The position numbers were made by a program, and so were the translations under genes. Of a stretch of 36,235 bases of DNA, positions 26,708-32,735 are shown one piece after another; the first letter of the stretch is position 1; each line of letters starts with the position of its first letter. Origin of the DNA: Bacillota bacterium (lineage in GTDB: Bacteria; Bacillota; Clostridia; Clostridiales; Clostridiaceae); the NCBI GenBank assembly GCA_017861315.1, contig JAGFXP010000018.1, positions 1-36,235 of the forward strand, in the 5' to 3' direction. The notes below the pieces were generated by a model. It was given only the letters and a program-made list of their open reading frames with translations. It did not search any database and was not told where the DNA came from.

Positions 26708-27895
26708 ATGATTTACGATGAGAACATGTACGTGATCATAGGAAACGGCCCCGCCGGATACTATGCTGCGGATACGATCAGGAAAAATGACGAAGAAGCA
26801 TCCATCCACATAATCTCAGAAGACAAGCTCCTGACATATTTCAGACCACAACTGTCCAAGTTCATAGGTTTCCCAATTGATGAGTCGAAATTCCTTCTTT
26901 CGCCTGAAAGCTGGTATAAGGAAAAGAACATAAAAGTGACACTGAACACAAAAGTGAAAAAAATCAATCCCGCCCAGAAGCTTATACTTCTCGGCGACGG
27001 AACAATAGTGAGCTACAAGAAGCTGATCCTGGCGAACGGAAGCCACGCCTTTGTGCCTCCCGTACCTGGCAATGACAAGGAAAACGTATTTTCACTTAAA
27101 TCTGTAAGCGATGCTGAAGCCATCAAGAAGCAGATCCCTGAGAGCAAAAATGCTGTCGTCATCGGCGGAGGGCTGCTGGGGCTTGAGGCTGCATGGTCCC
27201 TTCTGAATGCCGGACTGAATGTGACTGTACTGGACCGTTCGGGTGGGCTTCTGTCAAAACAGCTTGACGAAGAAGGCGCTAAAATATTCAGCGGCCTCGT
27301 CGACAAAAGCGGCGTTAAAGTTATCCTGAATGCGACAACCGAGGAGATACTAGGCGATAAAAAAGTCACGGGTGTGCGGCTTGCGGGCGGTCAGGTTGTT
27401 GAGGCCGACCTGGTCCTTTTCTCCAGCGGGGTCAGGCCGAACAAAGAACTTGCTGAACTAAGCGGGATAGAGGTCGACAAGGGCGTCAAAGTGGACGACA
27501 GGATGCAGACCAGCGCTGCAGATGTCTATGCCTGCGGCGATGTTGCAGAATTCAGCGGCAAGGTTTATGGGAACTGGCCTGCGGCGATGAGCATGGGTAA
27601 AGTTGCCGGCGCAAACGCCTTCGGTACAGAGATGCAATTCAGGGAGTTCGTGCCTTCATTCAGTTTCGATGCTATGAACATCAAGCTTTTCTCCTGCGGC
27701 TCTTTCACGGAGGAAAACAGAAATATTGCCCGCAGAGATCCTGAAACGGGCGGATACATGAAGCTCTATTTCGACGATAAGAAGATTGTCGGCGGCTTCC
27801 TGATAGGAGATACAAAGCGTGCTCCGGAAGTCCTCAACTCTGTCAAGGCAGGACTGGGCTACGACGAGGTTGTCGAAAAGTTCGGTCTGAAGTAA
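26708..27895 (+). CDS. FAD/NAD(P)-dependent oxidoreductase, rubredoxin reductase-like
   Basis: This is a pyridine-nucleotide disulfide-reductase-fold flavoprotein of 395 residues. The ATG at 26708 has GGAGGT seven bases upstream; an earlier in-frame ATG lacks a ribosome site. The FAD-binding motif is YVIIGNGPAGYYAADTI, the NADH-binding motif AVVIGGGLLGLEAAWSLLNA, and the second FAD contact ADVYACGDVAEFSGKVYGNW. There is no redox-active CxxC, so it is not a disulfide reductase. Length and motifs resemble the NADH:rubredoxin oxidoreductase and NADH oxidase / nitrite reductase flavin-subunit branch. In anaerobes such enzymes feed electrons to rubredoxin for oxygen or peroxide removal. No rubredoxin gene is adjacent. 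It is the only clear plus-strand gene and is monocistronic. The electron acceptor is unproven. Confidence 0.9.
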   Translation: MIYDENMYVIIGNGPAGYYAADTIRKNDEEASIHIISEDKLLTYFRPQLSKFIGFPIDESKFLLSPESWYKEKNIKVTLNTKVKKINPAQKLILLGDGTIVSYKKLILANGSHAFVPPVPGNDKENVFSLKSVSDAEAIKKQIPESKNAVVIGGGLLGLEAAWSLLNAGLNVTVLDRSGGLLSKQLDEEGAKIFSGLVDKSGVKVILNATTEEILGDKKVTGVRLAGGQVVEADLVLFSSGVRPNKELAELSGIEVDKGVKVDDRMQTSAADVYACGDVAEFSGKVYGNWPAAMSMGKVAGANAFGTEMQFREFVPSFSFDAMNIKLFSCGSFTEENRNIARRDPETGGYMKLYFDDKKIVGGFLIGDTKRAPEVLNSVKAGLGYDEVVEKFGLK

Positions 27896-27900
27896 AAAAA

Positions 27901-27930
27901 AAGCAGGTTCAGCCTCGAGCTGACCTGCTT
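27901..27930. terminator. Bidirectional terminator between convergent genes
   Basis: AAGCAGGT(T)CAGC pairs with GCTGACCTGCTT around a 5-base loop, with one bulged T. The plus strand continues into CAGTATTTTTT and the minus strand into ten T residues. It serves both the flavoprotein and yihY, and overlaps the last base of the yihY stop. Confidence 0.85.
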
Positions 27931-28778
27931 CAGTATTTTTTGCCGACCGGCTTCTCTTTGCCCTCGTGGTCGAAGGCCAGCGTTGCATTAACCTCGCCGC
28001 CCATTATTATGATAACGGATGTAAGGAAAAGCCAGGTAAGGAGCATGATGATCACCCCTATGCTTCCGTAGATGTTAGTGTAATTCCCGAAATTATTCAC
28101 ATAGAAAGAAAAAACCATCGATGCTGCGACCCATCCCCCAGTTGCGAATATCGCTCCGGGTATTACCTCCAGCCATGTCATCCTCCTGCTCGGAGTGTAT
28201 CTGTAGAGAGCTGCAAACACAAACACCATTGCGCTCAGAATTATTATATACCTGAAGATATTCCATACAGCCATGAACTGATCGGTGTGTCCGAGGTAGA
28301 TTCCAAGGTTCCTGCCGATGACTTCTCCAAGAACAAGCAGCGCAAGCGTCATGAAGATTATAAGCGTGAGCGCCAGCGTGCACAAAATCGCGATCACCTC
28401 GAGCTTGATTACCGACCTTCTTTCCGGCTCGTCGTAAGCCCTGTTTACCCCCTTAATAACGGCTTTGAAACCGGTGGAGGATATCCATATTGTAAGGATC
28501 AAGCTCAGTGACAAAAGGTTGTGGTTCCTTGTCTCCACCACATCAACAACTGTGCTTTTCACGAGCTCGAACAGGCTTGAGGGCAATATCTGGCTCAGTC
28601 CGCGAAGCACTTCGGAGCTGTTCAGGGAGCTGAAGCCGATTAGGGTCATTATGAATATCAGCATCGGGAAGAAGGATATGAGAAGGCTGTACGCCAGCTC
28701 TGACGCGAGGGCTGTCACGTCGTCATCCCTGAATCTGTATGCAAGATTCTTGATATCCTTTAATATCCTTTTATCCAT
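27930..28778 (-). CDS. YihY/BrkB-family inner membrane protein
   Basis: The 282-residue protein has six membrane segments and the YihY (formerly 'RNase BN') signatures ASELAYSLLISFFPMLIF and YRYTPSRRMTWLEVIPGAIF, followed by NNFGNYTNIYGSIGVIIMLL near the C-terminus. The RNase BN label is known to be wrong; the true function of the family is not established, though some members are described as transporters or envelope-related. I start at ATG 28778 with AAAGGGGGG as ribosome site; an upstream open stretch overlaps the flavodoxin gene. It is the last gene of a five-gene operon (DegV to YihY), 20 bases after the flavodoxin stop. Confidence 0.88.
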   Translation of the reverse strand: MDKRILKDIKNLAYRFRDDDVTALASELAYSLLISFFPMLIFIMTLIGFSSLNSSEVLRGLSQILPSSLFELVKSTVVDVVETRNHNLLSLSLILTIWISSTGFKAVIKGVNRAYDEPERRSVIKLEVIAILCTLALTLIIFMTLALLVLGEVIGRNLGIYLGHTDQFMAVWNIFRYIIILSAMVFVFAALYRYTPSRRMTWLEVIPGAIFATGGWVAASMVFSFYVNNFGNYTNIYGSIGVIIMLLTWLFLTSVIIIMGGEVNATLAFDHEGKEKPVGKKY

Positions 28779-28798
28779 AATAATCCCCCCTTTCCGCC

Positions 28799-29278
28799 TT
28801 ATTCCCCGATGACTGCCCTTGCCCACTCCCTGGCCTGAGCCGCCTTTCCTTCATCACCCTTTATTGGTTCTATGAATTCAAGCTCCGCCAGAATGCTGTT
28901 GTCTTTCAGGTATTCCCTCATGTTCGAGAAGGTCTTCCCTTTAGAACCTCCGTCACAGCAGAACAGCGCCAGCTTCTTTCCTTTGATTTCGAATTCGGAC
29001 AGGAATGTGCTGACTGCCGGCGAATGGCTGTATGCCCATACCGGGGTGCCTATGAAGATGGTGTCGTATTCCTGAGGATTGATTGATATTTTCTGAAGCT
29101 CAGGTTTCTTTCCCATGACTACCTGCTTTCCGCCCCAGATGTATTTTGTGAACCGTCTGTTCTTTATATCGGAGACCGGCTTCAGCTCCAGTATGTCAGC
29201 CCCGGTTTCCGCAGCAATGTTTTCTGCAATATATCTTGTGTTCCCGTCAAAGGAGTAATAAACAACCAGCGTTTTCAT
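28799..29278 (-). CDS. Flavodoxin-family protein
   Basis: Flavodoxins bind FMN and carry electrons or act as quinone reductase-like modules. The 159 residues start at ATG 29278 with the FMN phosphate loop TLVVYYSFDGNTRYIAENIA. Later loops contact the flavin ring (FIGTPVWAYSHSPAVSTFL and LALFCCDGGSKGKTFSNM). The loop sequence and W-A-Y are closer to the 'flavodoxin_4 / FldA-like' proteins of Clostridia than to classic short-chain electron carriers. The ATG overlaps the PAP2 stop (ATGA), so the two are translationally coupled; a weak AAGGA lies 12 bases upstream. Redox partner unknown. Confidence 0.88.
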   Translation of the reverse strand: MKTLVVYYSFDGNTRYIAENIAAETGADILELKPVSDIKNRRFTKYIWGGKQVVMGKKPELQKISINPQEYDTIFIGTPVWAYSHSPAVSTFLSEFEIKGKKLALFCCDGGSKGKTFSNMREYLKDNSILAELEFIEPIKGDEGKAAQAREWARAVIGE

Positions 29279-29826
29279 ATCTGTTTCATTTCCTTTCTGA
29301 CCAAATATTTTCTGACAAGGATTTCCGCGCAAATCGCACAGGTTATTCCAAGGATAATCCCGCCCAATACGTCCGAAGGATAGTGAACCATCACGTAGAG
29401 CCTCGAGAAAGCTATTACGGCCGCAATTGTCAGTGCAGGCAGTGCCGCCTTTTTAAATTTTCTCGCTATAACCGTGGCTGCGGCAAAGGAAGACCCCGTG
29501 TGCCCCGACGGAAAAGAAAACGATGACGGTTCCGGTATCAGCGGCTGTATTGAAGCGAACTGCAGGAAGGGCCGCGGCCTCTGAACAATGTTCTTCAAAA
29601 TCCCTTCGCCTATTGCTGTCGTCAGAAGCACTGCCGCCAGGCACATTACCCCTATATGCCTGTATTTCCTGTTTGCAATAAGGATCAGTGAAAATATTAT
29701 CCATATCGCTCCCAGATTGCCTATCTCGCTTACGTATGGCATTGCAGTATCCAGAAAACTGCTCCCTACAGCATTGTGCAGCTGAATAAGAAGGGAGTAC
29801 TCAATGCCGTTAAGGCTGCTGAACAT
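29275..29826 (-). CDS. PAP2-family membrane phosphatase
   Basis: PAP2 enzymes dephosphorylate lipid phosphates such as phosphatidate or undecaprenyl pyrophosphate at the membrane. The 183-residue protein has about five membrane segments and all three catalytic motifs: KNIVQRPRPF (K-x6-RP), FPSGHTGSS (PSGH) and SRLYVMVHYPSDV (SR-x5-H-x3-D). Two ATGs in tandem (29829 and 29826) follow AGGTGGA; I use the second for better spacing. The start lies inside the end of the carbonic anhydrase gene (17-base overlap) and the stop overlaps the flavodoxin start. An undecaprenyl-pyrophosphatase role (BcrC-like) is plausible from family and size, but not proven. Confidence 0.9.
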   Translation of the reverse strand: MFSSLNGIEYSLLIQLHNAVGSSFLDTAMPYVSEIGNLGAIWIIFSLILIANRKYRHIGVMCLAAVLLTTAIGEGILKNIVQRPRPFLQFASIQPLIPEPSSFSFPSGHTGSSFAAATVIARKFKKAALPALTIAAVIAFSRLYVMVHYPSDVLGGIILGITCAICAEILVRKYLVRKEMKQI

Positions 29827-30364
29827 CATCTTCCACCTGGTAGAGCAAGTTGTCATCGATTTTGTAGAACAACGGTGCTATCAGTATCTTCGGATATTTT
29901 TCTCTCAGCCTCCTTGTTTCGCTCAGCAGGAAGTTTATCTCATTTTCTATTTCAAACATGGGTGCAAAACTTCTGAAATGCTCTTCAGCCTGTGTCCTCG
30001 ACCATCCTGCATTTTCAACAAGCCCCTCGATGAACTTTTCCCTTTTGGATTCAAGATGGACCATCCCGCAGTTGTCATGCCCTATGAGGGCTATGGTTTT
30101 TACTCCTCCGATCGCAATTGCATAGGAAACCTTAAACTCGCTGTTTCTCAGGTTTCCGCCTCCTGTCCTCAAAATATACGCAAAATTGTTCGGTATCTGC
30201 AGCTGCTTCCTGTTGTCCATGCACATGCCTATCAGCAGCTCTGCATTGTCGTGCTTTTCATACTCCATCCTGAGGTTGTGGTATTTCAGGAGTTTTTCCA
30301 CCGCTGTACCCCTGTATTTCGGCAGTATATCTTCTTTGCTAATAACCTTCAATAATTTCCCCAT
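29810..30364 (-). CDS. Beta-class carbonic anhydrase
   Basis: Beta-carbonic anhydrases interconvert CO2 and bicarbonate at a zinc site. The 184-residue protein keeps the zinc ligands Cys48, His96 and Cys99 (IGMCMDNRKQL; LIGHDNCGM) and the Asp50-Arg52 dyad of the C-x-D-x-R motif. The middle shows AYILRTGGGNLRNSEFKVSY. It resembles the short Firmicute type (CMDxR) rather than the longer CSDSR plant/E. coli type. I start at ATG 30364 with AGAGGAAAA as ribosome site; the open frame extends upstream into degV but without family similarity. It is 29 bases after degV and overlaps PAP2. Activity is likely but not certain for the short type. Confidence 0.87.
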   Translation of the reverse strand: MGKLLKVISKEDILPKYRGTAVEKLLKYHNLRMEYEKHDNAELLIGMCMDNRKQLQIPNNFAYILRTGGGNLRNSEFKVSYAIAIGGVKTIALIGHDNCGMVHLESKREKFIEGLVENAGWSRTQAEEHFRSFAPMFEIENEINFLLSETRRLREKYPKILIAPLFYKIDDNLLYQVEDDVQQP

Positions 30365-30393
30365 CTTTTTCCTCTTTCTTTCCTCTTTGCTTT

Positions 30394-31251
30394 TTATTTT
30401 CTGTTTCTGAGTGTATAATATACTATCCCCAAGGCGCCGGGGCCGACGTGAAGCCCTATAACCGGGCCGATGTTGCATATCCCTACTTCCGTCTTCAGTT
30501 TTCCCTTAAGCAATTCCGCCAGTCTGCTGGCTTCCTCGAAGCAGTTTATGTGGTGAACCGATATCTCTCCCAGTCCGAACTCCTCTATATCCTCCATCAC
30601 TTTTCCAACCATTGTTTCCACTGCCTTCTGTTTCGTCCTAACTTTCATGAGCATTTCTGTCTTGCCTTCCTCGACAGTCAGTATGGGAATTATTTTGAGA
30701 AGGCTCCCAATAAGGGCGCTGGCTCCGCCTATTCTTCCCCCTTTTTTCAGATATTCAAGGGTATCCGGAACAAACAGGAACCTGCTCCTTTTTTTGTTGT
30801 CCTCTACTATCTGAACTATTTCCAGCATGCTTCTGCCTTCCCTGGCTGCCCTTGCGGCAACTATCGCCGCATATCCGAGCTGCATGCTGTTTGATCTTGA
30901 GTCAATTATTTCAATTTCAGCATCCTTGATCGTCTCCAGCACCATTTCCTTTGCTATGTGGGCAGTGGAAAACGTACCACTCATGTCTGAAGAGATAAAG
31001 ACACATACGAGGCTGTCACCGTCCTTTACTGCATCATGCATAGCTTCGTATACTTCGCTGACTGTAGGTTGGGATGACTTTGGTATGCCTTTCTCCTGCA
31101 TTTTCTTGAAGAATGTTTCATTGTCAATGTCGGTTTCCCTGAAACTCTCGTCTTCAAAATTGACGCTCAGCGATACCAGTGTGATCCCCAGTTCCTCTCT
31201 CAATGACTTGTCGATATAGCTCGTGCTATCTGTTATAACTTTAATGGCCAT
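30394..31251 (-). CDS. DegV-family fatty acid-binding protein
   Basis: DegV (FakB-like) proteins bind a single fatty acid; FakB paralogues present it to the kinase FakA for phospholipid synthesis. The 285 residues start at ATG 31251 (MAIKVITDSTSYIDKSLREE). They show the family TSQPTV motif (IPKSSQPTVSEVYEAM), the FISSDMSGTFSTAHIA loop and a C-terminal HVGPGALGIVYY stretch with the His-x-Gly-Pro-Gly ligand motif. The ribosome site is AAAGGT. It is the first gene of a five-gene operon, with a 17-base-spaced promoter about 70 bases upstream. No FakA-type kinase is in the window, so its role as FakB is an inference from family. Confidence 0.93.
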   Translation of the reverse strand: MAIKVITDSTSYIDKSLREELGITLVSLSVNFEDESFRETDIDNETFFKKMQEKGIPKSSQPTVSEVYEAMHDAVKDGDSLVCVFISSDMSGTFSTAHIAKEMVLETIKDAEIEIIDSRSNSMQLGYAAIVAARAAREGRSMLEIVQIVEDNKKRSRFLFVPDTLEYLKKGGRIGGASALIGSLLKIIPILTVEEGKTEMLMKVRTKQKAVETMVGKVMEDIEEFGLGEISVHHINCFEEASRLAELLKGKLKTEVGICNIGPVIGLHVGPGALGIVYYTLRNRK

Positions 31252-31319
31252 CTTGTTTTTACCTTTCGCAAACTCTCTGAATTCTGCTAGCCGCATCAGA
31301 AATTTATTTCATTTAAATA

Positions 31320-31348
31320 ATTATAATCTTTAATTATAAATATATCAA
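31320..31348 (-). promoter_or_regulatory. Sigma-A promoter for the degV operon
   Basis: TTGATA at 31348-31343 and TATAAT at 31325-31320 on the minus strand are 17 bases apart. The -35 box ends only 3 bases from the hairpin at 31352-31387. Confidence 0.75.
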
Positions 31349-31351
31349 TAT

Positions 31352-31387
31352 AATGACAAAGGCCGCTGTTCGGCGGCCTTTGTCATT
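31352..31387. terminator. Long perfect hairpin after the SHOCT gene
   Basis: A perfect 15-bp stem (AATGACAAAGGCCGC / GCGGCCTTTGTCATT) with a 6-base loop. No T-run follows on either strand, so it may be an attenuator, mRNA-stabilising structure or part of a repeat rather than a classic terminator. It separates the SHOCT gene from the degV promoter. Confidence 0.6.
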
Positions 31388-31404
31388 TGGAAATCTGAGA
31401 AATC

Positions 31405-31420
31405 GGGGACGGTTCATCAG
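31405..31420 (+). repeat. GGGGACGGTTCATCAG repeat, copy 1
   Basis: Single arm, identical over 16 bases to the arms of the inverted repeat at 31746-31801 and nearly identical to 35982-35996. It lies between a perfect hairpin and the SHOCT gene stop. Confidence 0.8.
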
Positions 31421-31443
31421 TGAATTGATTTCGACCTGGATTT

Positions 31444-31674
31444 CTATTTTTTCATCAGTACGTTTTTCTTGTTTATATACTCTTCCTCGGTGATTTCACC
31501 CTTTGCAAATTTAAGCCTCAGAAGTTCCAGCGCCTCGCTGTTGCTGCTGGTGCTGTTATACTTCTTGTAAAGGAAATAGACAACCGCAGCTATGAGTATC
31601 ACCCAGAAAACAATCATGAAGCCCATAAAACCGCCTCCAAATCCATGCATACCGTATCTTGTTAAGCAAAACAT
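31444..31674 (-). CDS. Small SHOCT-domain membrane protein
   Basis: The 76-residue protein has a Gly-rich N-terminus, one membrane segment (about residues 17-38, MGFMIVFWVILIAAVVYFLY) and a C-terminal SHOCT motif (ALELLRLKFAKGEITEEEYI), the short domain of paired helices often found at the ends of membrane or oligomerising proteins. The ATG at 31674 has a strong GGAGGT site eight bases upstream. It is isolated between repeat elements and has no obvious operon partner. The function of such small SHOCT proteins is unknown; membrane association is the only safe statement. Confidence 0.85.
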   Translation of the reverse strand: MFCLTRYGMHGFGGGFMGFMIVFWVILIAAVVYFLYKKYNSTSSNSEALELLRLKFAKGEITEEEYINKKNVLMKK

Positions 31675-31710
31675 TCAATAACACCTCCGTATCAACTATG
31701 TTTTAATTTG

Positions 31711-31716
31711 ATTATA
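31711..31716 (-). promoter_or_regulatory. Possible -10 box for the SHOCT gene
   Basis: TATAAT on the minus strand, 36 bases before the ATG, with no good -35 box 16-18 bases upstream. Tentative. Confidence 0.35.
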
Positions 31717-31745
31717 CAACAGAGATGTGTTGGATTTGTGAAGAT

Positions 31746-31801
31746 TTGGGGACGGTTCATCAGCAACTCCAATTTTGTTACTGCTGATGAACCGTCCCCA
31801 A
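31746..31801. repeat. Inverted repeat of the GGGGACGGTTC type, copy 2 (both arms)
   Basis: Two perfect 20-base arms (TTGGGGACGGTTCATCAGCA and its complement) enclose a 16-base loop. It starts 7 bases past the stop of the glycyl radical activase. GGGGACGGTTC palindromes of this kind are scattered in many bacterial genomes and have been linked to REP-associated transposases; no transposase is present here. As RNA it could also protect or end the activase transcript. Confidence 0.88.
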
Positions 31802-31808
31802 TTTGTTT

Positions 31809-32726
31809 CTATTTATAATCTGCCACTTCTACTCCAGCCTGCCATATAATATCCTCGATCTCTTTCACCCTTTGGGCTGAAGGAGCTTCAAAATGATTTT
31901 TGTGTTCGCCTTTACCTAGCGCATCGTATTTGTATGTCCCGAAGTTATGGTACGGAAGAACCTCGATCCTTCCTCCCGGAACATTCTCCTTTACGAAAGC
32001 AGCTGTATTCAGGATATTTTCATCATCGGCATTGACTCCTTCCATGAGAGGGATCCTTATCACAATTGGCTTGCCGAGTTTTCCTGCACTTTTGATGTTC
32101 TCGTGTATCAGCGCATTCTCCATACCGGTATATAATACATGCTTTCCACTATCAAAAATCTTCATATCCATGAATATGAAATCAATCTTTTCGAATATAT
32201 CCCTGGTATCTTCCCAATTAAAATAACCGCAGCTTTCAATGGCCATATCTATCCCCAATTCGCAGAACTCATTCACAAGGGATCTCAGGAAACTCTTCTG
32301 GAATGTGGGTTCTCCTCCGGAAAAAGTCACTCCTCCTCCGGACTGTCTGAAATATATTGAGTCCTTCATAACCCTGTCAACAACCTCCTGCACGGACATC
32401 ACCGATCCCAGGATCGACCTTGCACCATTAGGGCATGCATCCACGCATAGGCCGCAGTAATTGCAATCTTCGGTAACATAGGTATCTCCGAACATAGGAT
32501 TCAGTGCAGCTTTCCGTATACATATTTCAACGCAGTTGTTGCAGCCTGTGCATTTTTCTTTTACAACTGTAAGCTTCGGCTCCGCAGTCCAGGTCTCGGG
32601 GTTTGCGCACCACTGGCATCTCAAAGGACATCCGGACAAAAACACATTCGTACGGATTCCTTCTCCGTCATTCACGCAGAAACCTTGTATCTGGGATACA
32701 ACGCCAAAGCCTTCTGACGCCTTCAA
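31809..32726 (-). CDS. Glycyl radical enzyme activase (radical SAM, two extra 4Fe-4S clusters)
   Basis: Activases use S-adenosylmethionine and a 4Fe-4S cluster to place the radical on the partner enzyme's glycine. The radical-SAM cluster is C-x3-C-x2-C in SGCPLRCQWCANPETW. It is followed by a ferredoxin-like insert with two CxxCxxCxxxC sets (CTGCNNCVEIC and CNYCGLCVDAC), then SGGGVTFSGGEPTFQ for SAM binding. The insert is typical of activases of dehydratase/decarboxylase-type enzymes rather than PflA of pyruvate formate-lyase. The usual DGPGIRT at the N-terminus reads DGEGIRT. GTG at 32729 lies inside its own ribosome site, so I start at TTG 32726 (305 residues) behind AGGGGGAGG. It is 9 bases after the enzyme gene, so activation in cis is almost certain. 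Confidence 0.93.
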   Translation of the reverse strand: MKASEGFGVVSQIQGFCVNDGEGIRTNVFLSGCPLRCQWCANPETWTAEPKLTVVKEKCTGCNNCVEICIRKAALNPMFGDTYVTEDCNYCGLCVDACPNGARSILGSVMSVQEVVDRVMKDSIYFRQSGGGVTFSGGEPTFQKSFLRSLVNEFCELGIDMAIESCGYFNWEDTRDIFEKIDFIFMDMKIFDSGKHVLYTGMENALIHENIKSAGKLGKPIVIRIPLMEGVNADDENILNTAAFVKENVPGGRIEVLPYHNFGTYKYDALGKGEHKNHFEAPSAQRVKEIEDIIWQAGVEVADYK

Positions 32727-32735
32727 CACCTCCCC

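Noticed and set aside
31746..31801. Classic rho-independent terminator for the activase
   Set aside because: The 20-bp stem has no T-run, and its arms recur elsewhere in the window, so it is listed as a repeat; termination may be a secondary effect.
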